Assembly: GCF_031458095.1 (NCBI RefSeq)
Contig: NZ_JAVDXU010000003.1
Span: 558,001-622,000 of the forward strand
Direction: 5' to 3'
Length of the DNA stretch: 64,000 nucleotides
DNA from: Pelomonas saccharophila_A
Lineage (GTDB): Bacteria; Pseudomonadota; Gammaproteobacteria; Burkholderiales; Burkholderiaceae_C
The notes beneath the pieces were generated by a model that saw only the letters and a program-made list of their open reading frames with translations, had not been told where the DNA came from and made no database searches. Every line of letters begins with the position of its first letter. Position 1 is the stretch's first letter. Below, piece by piece: positions 1 through 8,886 of the stretch. The position numbers and the translations under genes were made by a program.

Positions 1-649
1 TCTTGATCTTGGCGATGATGGACTGATAGTCCGCGTGGCCGAAGGGGGTGTAGTCCTCCATGATGTCGGCCTCGGGGATGCCCTTGCTCTTCAGGAAGGC
101 GCGCAGGATCTTGTTGGTGGTGCGGGGGTAGACGTAGTCGGTGCCCAGCAGCACGAAGCGCTTGGCGCCGCCGCCGTCCTTGCTCATCAGGTATTCCACG
201 GCGGGGATGGCCTGCTGGTTGGGCGCGGCACCCGTGTAGAAGACGTTCTTGCTGAGTTCCTCACCTTCGTACTGCACCGGGTAGAAGAGCAGCGAATTGG
301 TCTGCTCGAAGACCGGCAGCACCGACTTGCGGCTGACCGACGTCCAGCAGCCGAACACGACGGCGACCTTGTCCTGCGAGATGAGCTGCTTGGCCTTCTC
401 GGCGAACAGCGGCCAGTTGGAGGCCGGGTCAACCACCACCGGCTCCAGCTTCTTGCCGAGCAGACCGCCCTTGGCATTGATCTCGTCGATGGCCATCAGC
501 ACCGTGTCCTTGAGCACGGTCTCCGAAATGGCCATGGTGCCCGACAGCGAGTGCAGCACGCCGACCTTGATGGTGTCGGCGGCAAAGGCGGCGGGAGTGG
601 CGAACAGGCTGGCGGCAGCGGCCAGCGCTAGGGCAGAACGGCGAAGCAT
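1..649 (-). CDS. urtA: Urea ABC transporter substrate-binding protein UrtA (3' part beyond window)
   Basis: Periplasmic binding protein of a urea/short-amide ABC importer; only the N-terminal 216 residues are in the window, and the gene runs off the left edge. The product starts MLRRSALALAAAASLF and has a typical Sec signal peptide ending near AFA. It continues with DTIKVGVLHSLSGTMAISE, the opening of the type I Leu/Ile/Val-like fold, then VFGCWTSVSRKSVLPVFE and the LLFYPVQYEGEE segment characteristic of UrtA rather than LivK. The ATG is preceded by a GAGGA Shine-Dalgarno at a good distance. Transport genes urtBCDE would be expected to follow leftward outside the window. The family assignment is firm; substrate (urea versus another amide) is inferred from family. 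Confidence 0.9.
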   Translation of the reverse strand, partial: MLRRSALALAAAASLFATPAAFAADTIKVGVLHSLSGTMAISETVLKDTVLMAIDEINAKGGLLGKKLEPVVVDPASNWPLFAEKAKQLISQDKVAVVFGCWTSVSRKSVLPVFEQTNSLLFYPVQYEGEELSKNVFYTGAAPNQQAIPAVEYLMSKDGGGAKRFVLLGTDYVYPRTTNKILRAFLKSKGIPEADIMEDYTPFGHADYQSIIAKIK

Positions 650-870
650 CGGAAGTCCTCCGGGTTGTGATGAGGGGGTCGAGTAGCCGGAAGGCAAGAG
701 CGCAAGCCTCGTGCCAGCTCCGTGCACTTCGTCACACCCGCAAGGGCCCCGGCGGTCGCACGCTTACGGCCCATGACAGCCCTGCCACGGTGCGTTTTGC
801 ACCGTTGGTGTACTGCAGCATTCGGCCGCCGCACGAAAACGGGCCGGCCGCGCCCCGGCCTGGGTCCTGG

Positions 871-1620
871 CTAGCCGGCCAGGCCGCGCATGACCTGGGA
901 CCGGCTGCGGCTGACCAGCAGCGCCCGTCCGTCCTTCAGCTCGGCGCTGAGCTGGCCGTTGGCCAGGCGCCGGAAGCGCGCCACCGCATCCAGGTTGACG
1001 ATGCAGCCGCGGTGGATGCGCACCCAGCGCTCGGCCTCCAGCCTCTCCTCCAGCCGCGCCAGGGCCAGATGCAGCAGATGCTGGGCGCCGCCGGTGTGCA
1101 CCGCAACATAGTCACCCAAGGCCTCGAAATGGCTGACTTCACTGACGGCCACCGGCACGATGGCCGCGCCGCTGCGCACGAACAGGCGCGTCAGCGGTCC
1201 CCGCCCCAGCAGCTCGGCCAGGCGCTCCAGCGCCGGCGGGACGGGTTCGCCCAGGGCCGCGCGCACGCGCTCCAGCGTCGCGTTCAGCCGCTCCGCACCA
1301 AAGGGCTTGAGGAGGTAGTCCAGGGCACCCAGCTCGAAGGCGGTGATCGCATGCTCGGCATGGGCCGTCGTGAAGATGACCAGGGGCGGCGTGCCGGACT
1401 CGGCCAGGCGGCGCAGCACCTCGGTGCCCGTCAGGCCGGGCATCTGGATGTCGAGGAAGACCAGTTCGGGCTTGAGCCGCCGGATCTCGGCCAGGGCCGC
1501 CGGGCCATCCGCCGCCTCGCCCACGCAATGCAGCCAGGGCAGGCCGCGCAGCAGGTGACGCAGGCCGGCGCGGGCGACGGGCTCGTCGTCGGCGATCAGG
1601 GCGGTGACGACGGCGCTCAT
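871..1620 (-). CDS. LytTR-family response regulator
   Basis: A 249-residue cytoplasmic response regulator. Residues 1-120 form a receiver domain with the acidic pair D11/D12, phosphoacceptor D57 in VFLDIQMPG, a conserved Thr in FTTAH and Lys in LLKPF. Residues about 145-245 form a LytTR DNA-binding domain (FEALGDYVAVHT, then WVRIHRGCIVNLDAV), the beta-fold used by AlgR, LytR and AgrA. It lies 76 bp downstream of a LytS-type kinase on the same strand and is very probably its partner. LytTR regulators typically bind tandem direct repeats; no target can be named from this window. Confidence 0.92.
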   Translation of the reverse strand: MSAVVTALIADDEPVARAGLRHLLRGLPWLHCVGEAADGPAALAEIRRLKPELVFLDIQMPGLTGTEVLRRLAESGTPPLVIFTTAHAEHAITAFELGALDYLLKPFGAERLNATLERVRAALGEPVPPALERLAELLGRGPLTRLFVRSGAAIVPVAVSEVSHFEALGDYVAVHTGGAQHLLHLALARLEERLEAERWVRIHRGCIVNLDAVARFRRLANGQLSAELKDGRALLVSRSRSQVMRGLAG

Positions 1621-1673
1621 GGGCGCACCCTTCGGCCTGCGGCCTGTCCCGCCAAGCGGGAGCGAGCTTGCTT

Positions 1674-1689
1674 GGGGCGGCCCGGCGCT
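1674..1689 (-). repeat. Fragment matching the end of the dispersed structured intercistronic element
   Basis: The 16 bases GGGGCGGCCCGGCGCT match exactly the reverse complement of the outer end of the structured element at 2786-2971. The fragment lies in the 76-bp gap between the kinase and its response regulator. The remainder of that gap (1621-1673) holds other short inverted repeats (for example CCCGC/GCGGG around 1649-1660) but is not alignable by eye to the full element. Confidence 0.45.
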
Positions 1690-1696
1690 GCGCTCA

Positions 1697-2719
1697 TCAT
1701 TCGTCTTCCGGAGATTTCAAAGGCAGGCGCAGCTCGGCCCGCAGGCCGTGGCCCGGCGTCGTCTTAACGTTCAGCGAGGCCCCGCTGCCGTAGAGCCAGC
1801 CCAGGCGCTCTCGCAAGCGACGCAGGCCGGTGCCGCCGGTCTCCAACGCGGCCGGCTCGGCGCCCATGCCGTCGTCCTCGACGACCACCAGCAACTCCTG
1901 AGCCTCGGCGCGCGACCCGATGCGAATCGTCGTCGCCTCAACGCGCGGTGCGGCGCCGTGCCGCACGGCGTTCTCCACCAGCGTCTGCAAGGCGAAGCTG
2001 GGCACCAACTCCTCCTGCGTGCCGGGCCCGAACTCGGCATCGATGCGCAGTCGCTCGCCAAAACGGATGGCCTCGATGTCCAGGTAGAGCTGCACGACCT
2101 TCCACTCCTCGCGCAGCGTGACCTGCTCGCGGGGGTTGTCGAAGCTGGCTCGCAGCAATGCCGCCAGCTGCTCGGCGGCCCGCGTGGCGCGCTCTGGGTC
2201 CAGAGGAATCAGCTGCACCACGGTGTGCAGCGCATTGAACAGGAAGTGGGGGTGCAACTGGGCCCGCAGCGCCGCCAGCTGGCTGCGCGCCTGCAAGGCC
2301 TCCAGCTCGGCATTGCGGGCGGCGGCGCGCTGGGCATAGGCGACGCCGGCGATCATCACGTAGAACCAGATCCCGGTGACGAGATAAGCCGACAGGCCCG
2401 GGCCGATGACGATGACGGCATGGCCGACCCGCAGGCTCTCGACGAGGCTGTTGGACCCCACCCAGGCCACTGCATAGAGCGCTGCGCCCACCGCATGCTT
2501 GGCGATGAAGGCGAGCCGCATCGGATGCGGCCAGGGCAGACGCGCGGTGGCTCGATGCACGACCAGGCCGAGCACGGCCGCGGTCGCCATCAGCCGCAGC
2601 GAGTAATGCAGGGCCTCGTGAATGCCGGCGCCATGCACCGTCATCATCAGCACCGCAAACAGCGCGGCCACCGGCAGCCAGCCGATCAGCCATTGCACCC
2701 AGATCCAGGCTCGCCCCAT
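1697..2719 (-). CDS. LytS/YehU-type membrane sensor histidine kinase
   Basis: A 340-residue membrane kinase of the His_kinase (PF06580) plus HATPase_c type. Residues 1-130 contain about four hydrophobic membrane segments (for example WVQWLIGWLPVAALFAVL and GLSAYLVTGIWFYVMIAGV). A short linker leads to LHPHFLFNALH with phosphoacceptor H158, then an N box (LVENAVRHG) and a glycine-rich ATP lid (DDGMGAEPAALETGGTGL). The lack of a periplasmic loop suggests sensing in or near the membrane. The LytTR response regulator follows on the same strand. The signal is unknown. ATG at 2719 gives a normal family length. Confidence 0.9.
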   Translation of the reverse strand: MGRAWIWVQWLIGWLPVAALFAVLMMTVHGAGIHEALHYSLRLMATAAVLGLVVHRATARLPWPHPMRLAFIAKHAVGAALYAVAWVGSNSLVESLRVGHAVIVIGPGLSAYLVTGIWFYVMIAGVAYAQRAAARNAELEALQARSQLAALRAQLHPHFLFNALHTVVQLIPLDPERATRAAEQLAALLRASFDNPREQVTLREEWKVVQLYLDIEAIRFGERLRIDAEFGPGTQEELVPSFALQTLVENAVRHGAAPRVEATTIRIGSRAEAQELLVVVEDDGMGAEPAALETGGTGLRRLRERLGWLYGSGASLNVKTTPGHGLRAELRLPLKSPEDE

Positions 2720-2785
2720 TGATATCTTTCAAATCAACCTGTCATCCCACGATCGCCGCGCAGCGGCACACGAACCCTGCGGGTC

Positions 2786-2971
2786 GAGCGCCGGGCCGCC
2801 CCTAGCCGGCCCGCCTGAGGCGATGCTTGCGGTTCAATGCCGCAAGCATCGCCGTCCCCTCGGGGGCTGAGGCCGGACATGGTGAGTCCTGAGGACTCGC
2901 CATGCCCGCCGAAGCGCTGCGGACTCCCGCCGCAGCGTGGTCCCGGCCAAGGTACTCCTTGGACGAGGGGC
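2786..2971 (+). repeat. Structured intercistronic repeat element, copy A
   Basis: Fills most of the gap between the stop of the exported protein (2972) and the start of the kinase (2719). It begins GAGCGCCGGGCCGCC, then has a perfect 11-bp stem (GATGCTTGCGG at 2822-2832 with CCGCAAGCATC at 2840-2850), the block CGCCGTCCCCTCGGGGG, and further hairpins (GGTGAGTCC/GGACTCGCC, CGCTGCGG/CCGCAGCG, CCAAGG/CCTTGG), ending GAGGGGCT against the stop codon. A second copy with the same order of blocks is at 33301-33430. The blocks are seen directly; any function in mRNA stability or termination is inference. Confidence 0.7.
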
Positions 2972-3559
2972 TCAGCGGAGCGCCTTCCGCGATATGCGCT
3001 TGGCGACGATGGTCAGCGTCCCCTCCTCCCAGCTCGCTCCATTGTCATAGGAACGGTCCTGGCGCATCTTGAAGCGCTCGGCCGAGATCTCCATGAAGCG
3101 GGTGCGCGTCAGCATGGGCTTGCCGTCGTTGGTCTGGCCGCTGCCTTCCAGGCGCATCTCGCCGTCCTGCCAGGCACCGCTGCTGCTGCCGAAGCGGGTG
3201 CGGTAGACATCCAGACCACTGATCAGCCAGCGCTTGGACTTGGCGTCGAAGATGCGCTGGGCATAGCTCAGCGACATCGGGTTGCCCGAGGCATCCAGGA
3301 TGCGCAGTTCGTCGTCCAGGCCATAGCCGTCGAAGGCCTTCCAGGCCTTCCAGCTGCCCACCAGCTTGGGCGCGCCGTGAATCATGGCGGCCAGGCCGTT
3401 GACCTTGGGCGCAACCTCCAGCTCCCATTGGCCGACGAGGAAATCGAACTGCGCGGCCTCAGCCGGCACGGCAGTGGCACCCGTGGGCGCTGCGCCGCCA
3501 TGCTGGGCGTGAGCGATGCCGGACAAGGCAAGGGCAAGGGACAGGACAAGGGCTTTCAT
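2972..3559 (-). CDS. Exported protein of unknown function, DUF1579-like
   Basis: A 195-residue protein with a clear signal peptide (MKALVLSLALALSGIAHA, cleavage before QHGG). The mature part starts FDFLVGQWELE, a signature seen in small beta-barrel/lipocalin-like families such as DUF1579, followed by alternating hydrophobic strands (SWKAWKAFDGYG, RFGSSSGAWQDGEMRLEG). No catalytic motif was recognised. It is likely periplasmic. It is read in the same direction as the two-component genes but separated from them by the structured repeat, so it may be the first gene of that unit. The function is not known. Confidence 0.7.
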   Translation of the reverse strand: MKALVLSLALALSGIAHAQHGGAAPTGATAVPAEAAQFDFLVGQWELEVAPKVNGLAAMIHGAPKLVGSWKAWKAFDGYGLDDELRILDASGNPMSLSYAQRIFDAKSKRWLISGLDVYRTRFGSSSGAWQDGEMRLEGSGQTNDGKPMLTRTRFMEISAERFKMRQDRSYDNGASWEEGTLTIVAKRISRKALR

Positions 3560-3694
3560 GGCGTCTCCAGTTGAGAAGGAATGCCGTCAGCATCGCGATG
3601 CGCGCGGCCCCTGGCGAGGGGCGATTCGTCGAGTGGCAGAACCGTGCCGTCGAACGGCGCGCCAGCGGGCGGGGCGCTTCCTACATTGGCCGCC

Positions 3695-4396
3695 ATGGAC
3701 ACCCACACCCCACTCATCCGCCTGCGCGGCGTCGGCAAGAGCTACCCCGCCGCGGGCGGCGATTTCCATGCGCTGACCGATCTCGACCTCGACATCCCTG
3801 CCGGCGAATTCGTCGCCGTCGTCGGCCCCTCGGGCAGCGGCAAGTCGACGCTGCTCAACCTGCTCGCCGGCATCGACCGCGCCGGCAGTGGCGAGCTGAC
3901 CGTCGCCGGCCAGGACCTGCGCGCACTCCCCGAGCGTGCCCTGTCGCGCTGGCGCGGCCAGGCCGTCGGCGTGGTCTTCCAGTTCTTCCAGCTGCTGCCG
4001 ACGCTGACAGCGCTGGAGAACGTCATGCTGCCGATGGACTTCTGCGACCGCTGGCCGGCCGCCGAGCGGCCCGAGCGTGCGCGAGCCCTGCTCGAACGCC
4101 TGGGCGTGGCCGACCAGGCCGACAAATTCCCGGTGGCCCTGTCGGGTGGCCAGCAGCAGCGGGTGGCGCTGGCGCGGGCTCTGGCGAACGCGCCGGCCCT
4201 GGTGCTCGCCGACGAGCCCACCGGCAACCTCGACTCGGCCAATGCCGAGGCGCTGCTGACGCTGCTGGCCGAGCTGGCGCGCGAACAGGGCGTCACCATC
4301 GTCATGGTCACGCATGAGGCCGCGGCCCTGGGCCAGGTGCAGCGCAGCCTGCGCCTGCGCGACGGCCGCCTCGTCGAGGACCGCCGCCATGCTTAG
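3695..4396 (+). CDS. ABC exporter ATP-binding protein, LolD/MacB/YbbA type
   Basis: A 233-residue ATPase. Walker A is GPSGSGKST, the Q loop is FQFFQLLPTLT, the signature is LSGGQQQR, Walker B is LVLADEPTGNLDS and the switch His is VMVTHE. LADEPTGNLDS is characteristic of the LolD/MacB/FtsE group that powers mechanotransmission-type permeases rather than uptake. The start was placed at ATG 3695 (MDTHTPLIRLRGVGKSYP) because the reading frame upstream lacks family similarity. Its last 8 bases overlap the start of the permease gene, so the two are translationally coupled and surely form one transporter. Confidence 0.93.
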   Translation: MDTHTPLIRLRGVGKSYPAAGGDFHALTDLDLDIPAGEFVAVVGPSGSGKSTLLNLLAGIDRAGSGELTVAGQDLRALPERALSRWRGQAVGVVFQFFQLLPTLTALENVMLPMDFCDRWPAAERPERARALLERLGVADQADKFPVALSGGQQQRVALARALANAPALVLADEPTGNLDSANAEALLTLLAELAREQGVTIVMVTHEAAALGQVQRSLRLRDGRLVEDRRHA

Positions 4397-6725
4397 AGCG
4401 TTGAAGACCTGGCGTGACCTCTGGCAGCACCGCGCACGCAGCGTCCTGGTCGTGCTGGCCGTGGCCCTGGGCTTGATGGCCGCAGGCACCATCCTGAACG
4501 CCTGGGCCCTGGTCGAACGCGCCACCGACCTCGGCTACCGCACCAGCCTGCCGGTCTCGGCCACACTGGTGCTGGACCGGGCCGACGCGCACGCATTGAC
4601 CATCGCCAAGGCCCAACCCGACATCGCTGCCGCGCGGCTGAGGCGCAGCGTGATGGCAGCCGTGCAGGCCAATGGCCGCTCGCGCAATGCCGTCGTCATG
4701 GCGCTCGACGACTTCCAGCGTGCCGACATCGGCCGGCTGCAGCTCGACACGTCACCTTTGGAAGACGGCCTGTGGATCGAGCGCTCCTCGCTGGACTTCT
4801 CCGGCGCCAGCGTCGGCGAGCCCGTCTCTCTCAAGCTGGCCGGCGGGCAGACCCAGTCGGTCGACCTCCGCGGCCTGGTGCGCGACGTCAGCCAGGCGCC
4901 GGGCTGGATGGAGAACCTCGTCTACCTCTACGGCAGCGAAGCCGCACTGACGCGCCTCGGCGCGCCGCCCGGCTTCAACGAGCTGCAGGTCCGCGTGCGC
5001 GACGAGCACCCGACGCGCGCCGAGGTCCGCCGCAGCGTCGACGCCTTGAAGGACAAGCTCAGCGCCGCCGGCTACACGGTCAGGAACGTTGACGTCCCCG
5101 AACCCGGCCAGCACATCCATGCCGCGCAGATGGACTCGCTGCTGATGACTCAAGGCGCCTTCGGCCTGCTGGCCCTGCTGGCCTGCGGCTTCCTCGTCGT
5201 CAATCTCGTCAGCGCCATGCTGGCCGGGCAGACCCGAGAGATCGCCGTCATGAAGGTGCTGGGCGGATCGCCGCGGCAGATCGGCGCGATGGTGCTGGCG
5301 CAGGCCGGTGCGCTGGGCCTGCTGGCATCGGCCATCGCCCTGCCCGCGGCGCTGTGGCTGGGTCGCCTCTACGGCGGGCTGAAGGCCGAGCTGCTGAACT
5401 TCCCTCTCGACGGCATCGCCACGCCGGTCTGGGCAGTCGCGCTGCAACTCGCCGTTGGCCTGGCCTTGCCGCTGGCCGCCGCCGCCCTGCCGGTGCGCGC
5501 TGCCCTGAGCCGACCCGTGGGCGAGGCCCTGCGCGACATCGGCATCACTCGCGAGGGCCAGGCCCTGAGCCTGCAGCGCGGCGCCTTCGCGGCGCGCCTC
5601 GTGCCGCTGCTGGGCGGCTGGGCGCGACCGCTGCTGCTGTCGGTGGGCAACGCCTTTCGGCGCCGCCAGCGCATGCTGCTGACCGTGCTGGCCCTGGCCA
5701 TCGGTGGCGCGGTGTATCTCGGCGCGGCCAATCTGCGCAGCGCCGTGCGCGGCTCGGTGGACGATCTCTTCGTGGCGCAGCGCTACCAGGTGCAGATCCG
5801 GGTCGGCGCTCCCACGCCGGCGGCCAAGCTGGAAGCGCTGGCCGCCGATGTGCCCGGTGTCGCCGCAGCCGAGGCCTGGCGCGGCCTGCGTACCCAGCTC
5901 GGCAGCGAGCCTCTGACCCTGCTCGGTGTTTCCGGTCGCCTGCTGTCGCCGCGCCTGATTGAAGGCCGATGGTTCGGTGTTGATGGCGAACTCGTCGTCA
6001 GCCGCCTGCTGCAACGGCAGCAACCCGCCCTCACCGTCGGCAGCAAACATCGCATCGCCGACCACGACTGGACCATCGTCGGCCTCGTCGACGCGGGCCC
6101 TCAGGCCATGGCCTACACCTCGCGCGCCACGCTGGACGTGCTCGCCGGCAACGACCTCGCCACCAGCCTGGTGCTGAGGCTGGACCGCCCCGGCTCGCCC
6201 ATCGCCCTGCTCGACGCCGTGCAACAGCTGCGCGAGGCTTTCAGCGAAGCCGGCATCGCCATCGCCGCGAGCCAGTCCCAGGCCGAGAACCGCCGCGTCG
6301 TCGAGGACCATCTGCTGATGGTGGTCGACTTCCTCGGCGCCATGGGCATCGTCATGATCGCCGTCGGCGCCATGGGCCTGGCTTCGACGATGGGCTTGGC
6401 CGTGCTGGAGCGCCGCCGCGAGATCGGCGTACTGCGGGCCATCGGCGCGCGCAACGGGGCCATCCTGGCCTTGATCCAGGTCGAGGGCCTGACCCTGGTG
6501 GCGCTGGCCTGGCTGGCATCCTTACCCCTGGCCCTGCCCCTCAGCGCCCTGCTCGAAGCCGCCTTCGGCCGCATCATGTTCAGCGTGCCGTGGCGGCTGG
6601 TGCCGAGCGTGGCGACTGCATTGGGCTGGCTGGGATTGATGGCCTTGATCTCGCTCATCGCCTGCGCCCTGCCCGCGCGTCGTGCGCTGCGGATTCCCGC
6701 CGCGCAAGCCCTGGCTTACAACTGA
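4389..6725 (+). CDS. FtsX-like ABC permease (YbbP type)
   Basis: A 778-residue inner-membrane permease. An N-terminal membrane anchor (RSVLVVLAVALGLMAAG) is followed by a large periplasmic region. A first FtsX domain (three helices, about residues 265-385, with the MAGQTREIAVMKVLGGSPRQ-like coupling segment LAGQTREIAVMKVLG), a second anchor (LLTVLALAIGGAVYLG) and periplasmic domain, and a C-terminal FtsX domain with LERRREIGVLRAIGA complete it. This two-domain architecture matches YbbP-like partners of YbbA-type ATPases. The substrate is not evident; lipids, lipoproteins or antimicrobial compounds are all possible. The start at 4389 overlaps the ATPase gene. Confidence 0.9.
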   Translation: MLRALKTWRDLWQHRARSVLVVLAVALGLMAAGTILNAWALVERATDLGYRTSLPVSATLVLDRADAHALTIAKAQPDIAAARLRRSVMAAVQANGRSRNAVVMALDDFQRADIGRLQLDTSPLEDGLWIERSSLDFSGASVGEPVSLKLAGGQTQSVDLRGLVRDVSQAPGWMENLVYLYGSEAALTRLGAPPGFNELQVRVRDEHPTRAEVRRSVDALKDKLSAAGYTVRNVDVPEPGQHIHAAQMDSLLMTQGAFGLLALLACGFLVVNLVSAMLAGQTREIAVMKVLGGSPRQIGAMVLAQAGALGLLASAIALPAALWLGRLYGGLKAELLNFPLDGIATPVWAVALQLAVGLALPLAAAALPVRAALSRPVGEALRDIGITREGQALSLQRGAFAARLVPLLGGWARPLLLSVGNAFRRRQRMLLTVLALAIGGAVYLGAANLRSAVRGSVDDLFVAQRYQVQIRVGAPTPAAKLEALAADVPGVAAAEAWRGLRTQLGSEPLTLLGVSGRLLSPRLIEGRWFGVDGELVVSRLLQRQQPALTVGSKHRIADHDWTIVGLVDAGPQAMAYTSRATLDVLAGNDLATSLVLRLDRPGSPIALLDAVQQLREAFSEAGIAIAASQSQAENRRVVEDHLLMVVDFLGAMGIVMIAVGAMGLASTMGLAVLERRREIGVLRAIGARNGAILALIQVEGLTLVALAWLASLPLALPLSALLEAAFGRIMFSVPWRLVPSVATALGWLGLMALISLIACALPARRALRIPAAQALAYN

Positions 6726-6868
6726 GAGTCACGGTAAGCCCCAATCGCCTTTTGCAACGGGGAACCAGACAATCTCCGCCTCCCGGCAGGTGGCGGTTGT
6801 CCTTGAGTCACACAACATTACAGAAGTCGTACACAACGCAAGGTTGGCGCCGCCGGGCCGCCCGCAAG

Positions 6869-8170
6869 ATGCGCCGCATGCTGGCGTTGGCGGTGTTGCC
6901 CTGGAGTTGCGCGGCCATGGCGGCCGGCCCTGCTGCGATCACGCCTGCAACCGAAGGCACGGGTGAGCTCAATGTGCTGCACTGGTGGACGTCCGCCAGC
7001 GAACGCGCCGCAGCCAACCATGTCGCCGCGCGCATGGCCGAGAACGGCCTGAAGTGGGTGGACGGCGCCGTGGCCGGCGGCGGGGGCGGCCCGGCCATCA
7101 AGGTGCTCAACGAGCGCATCCTGCGCCGCATGGCGCCCAAGGTGGCCCAGCTCAACGGCGCGTCCATGAACGAGTGGGCCGACATGGGCCTGCTGCTGGA
7201 GCTCGACAGCGTGGCGGCCAAGCGCAACTGGTCCAAGGTCATGTTCCCCCAGGTCATGGCCCAGGTGACGGTGCGCGGCCATATCGTCGCGGCGCCGCTG
7301 GGCATCCAGCGCATCAACAACCTCTATCTGAACAAGGCGCTGTTCAAGCGCTTGGGGCTGGAGCTGCCCAACGACTGGGACGGCCTGGAACGCGCCGCCA
7401 TCAAGCTGCGCGCCGCCGGCATCACGCCGGTGGCCTTCAGCGACGAACCCTGGCAGGTCGCCACCATCTTCGAGGCCATGCTGCTCAGCGAGGCCGGGCC
7501 GGCCCTCTACCGACGCATGCTGGAGCAACGCGACCTCAGCGCCTTCGACGACCCGGCGCTGGAGCGTGCGCTGAAGCGCCTGCGCAACTGGCGCAATCTC
7601 GCCCTGCCCGCCAGCGGTGTCGCGCCGGGCGAACGGCCCTGGACCGATGTCGTCGCCGACTTCGCCAACGAGCGCGCCGCCATGATGATCATGGGCGACT
7701 GGGCCCGCGGCGAGCTCGGCGCCATGGGGCTGGAAGGCGAGCGCGATTTCAGCTGCAAGGCCGTTCCCGGCACGGCGCAGGCCCATCTCTACAGCATCGA
7801 CACCCTGGCCATGCTGGCCGGCAACGGCGGCAGCCAGGCCGACCAGGAAAAGATGGCCGAGCTGCTCGGCAGCGCCACGCTGCAGTTGGGCTACAACCGC
7901 ATCAAGGGCTCCATCCCCGTGCGCCGCGACGTGCCGGTGGACGAGCTGGACCCCTGTGCGCAAGCGTCCTTCCACCTCTTCGCCAACCCCAACACGCCGC
8001 GCGTGCCCAGCCTCGTGCACCGCATGGCCTTTGGCGAGGTCGGCAAGAACGCCATCATCGAAACCGTCCACCGCTTTGCGCTGGACCCGAGCCAGACGCC
8101 CGCCGCCGCCCAGCGCAAGCTGCAGGGCCTGCTGCGCGCGCTCGCGCCGAAGACGAAAGCCTCTCCATGA
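6869..8170 (+). CDS. Orphan sugar-type ABC substrate-binding protein
   Basis: A 433-residue periplasmic protein of the extracellular solute-binding family 1. The signal peptide is MRRMLALAVLPWSCAAMA; the mature part has ELNVLHWWTSASERAA and PTHAT-like sugar-binding blocks such as HIVAAPLGIQRINNLYLNK and NDWDGLERAAIKL, resembling glucose/mannose binding proteins. No permease or ATPase gene follows. Instead the stop codon overlaps the next start (ATGA at 8167-8170) of a response regulator, followed by a kinase. This suggests the protein presents a sugar to the sensor kinase rather than to a transporter, which is inference. Start choice is uncertain: no good Shine-Dalgarno is seen, and the residues before it are very Arg-rich. 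Confidence 0.85.
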   Translation: MRRMLALAVLPWSCAAMAAGPAAITPATEGTGELNVLHWWTSASERAAANHVAARMAENGLKWVDGAVAGGGGGPAIKVLNERILRRMAPKVAQLNGASMNEWADMGLLLELDSVAAKRNWSKVMFPQVMAQVTVRGHIVAAPLGIQRINNLYLNKALFKRLGLELPNDWDGLERAAIKLRAAGITPVAFSDEPWQVATIFEAMLLSEAGPALYRRMLEQRDLSAFDDPALERALKRLRNWRNLALPASGVAPGERPWTDVVADFANERAAMMIMGDWARGELGAMGLEGERDFSCKAVPGTAQAHLYSIDTLAMLAGNGGSQADQEKMAELLGSATLQLGYNRIKGSIPVRRDVPVDELDPCAQASFHLFANPNTPRVPSLVHRMAFGEVGKNAIIETVHRFALDPSQTPAAAQRKLQGLLRALAPKTKASP

Positions 8171-8886
8171 CGCCCCGCAAGATATTGATCGTCGACGACG
8201 ATCAAAAAATCCGCAGCCTGCTCAAGACCTATCTCGAGAAGAACCAGTACGAGGTGCTGCTGGCCCACGACGGCGCCAGCTTCATGGCCGAGTTCGAACG
8301 CCACCGCGACGAGATCAGCCTGTGCATCCTCGACGTGATGCTGCCCGACACCGAAGGCTTCACGCTGTGCCAGTCGGTGCGCCGCCGCTCCGAGGTGCCG
8401 GTCATCATGCTGACGGCCAGCGCCGACGAGACCGACCGCATCGTCGGCCTGGAGCTGGGCGCCGACGACTACCTCGGCAAGCCCTTCAACCCGCGCGAGC
8501 TGCTGGCCCGTATCAAGGCCATCACGCGCCGCACCGGCCAGGAGAAGGCCAAGGAGCCGCGCTACTACGCCTTCAACGGCTTCACGCTGGACCTGCTGGA
8601 ACGCAGCCTCATCGACCCGGATGGAACGGCCACGGCCCTGTCGGGCATGGACTTCCAGCTGCTCAAGCTGCTGGTCGAACATCCGGGCGAGGTGCTGGAC
8701 CGAAGCCGCCTGGCCGAGGTCACGCGCGGTCGCGACCTCGGGCCGCTGGACCGGTCTCTCGACGTGCAGGTCAGCCGCCTGCGCCAGCGCCTGCAGGACG
8801 ATGGCAAGCAGCCGGCGCTGATCAAGACGGTGCGCGGCTCGGGCTATGTGTTCGCGACGACCGTGACGCCGCGGCATGCTCTCTGA
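8167..8886 (+). CDS. OmpR/PhoB-family response regulator
   Basis: A 239-residue transcription regulator. The receiver domain (1-120) has D10-D12, phosphoacceptor D56 in CILDVMLPD, Thr in MLTASAD and Lys in YLGKPFNPREL. The C-terminal winged helix (about 135-235) contains LSGMDFQLLKLLVEHPGEV, SLDVQVSRLRQRL and KTVRGSGYVF, all typical of OmpR-type trans_reg_C domains. It starts within the stop of the sugar-binding protein gene and overlaps the kinase gene by 11 bp, so the three are one translationally coupled unit. Its targets probably include its own operon and the downstream halogenase-like gene, although no binding site was recognised. Confidence 0.95.
   Translation: MTPRKILIVDDDQKIRSLLKTYLEKNQYEVLLAHDGASFMAEFERHRDEISLCILDVMLPDTEGFTLCQSVRRRSEVPVIMLTASADETDRIVGLELGADDYLGKPFNPRELLARIKAITRRTGQEKAKEPRYYAFNGFTLDLLERSLIDPDGTATALSGMDFQLLKLLVEHPGEVLDRSRLAEVTRGRDLGPLDRSLDVQVSRLRQRLQDDGKQPALIKTVRGSGYVFATTVTPRHAL

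Noticed and set aside
858..886. GC-rich inverted repeat around the stop of the LytTR gene
   Set aside because: Arms GGCCTGG/CCAGGCC overlap the stop codon and no T-run follows; in such GC-rich DNA this is weak evidence for a terminator.
667..1767. Long plus-strand frame across 667-1767
   Set aside because: It is the antisense shadow of the LytTR regulator gene; the product is Gln/Ala/Gly/Arg-rich low-complexity sequence, as is usual opposite GC-rich genes.
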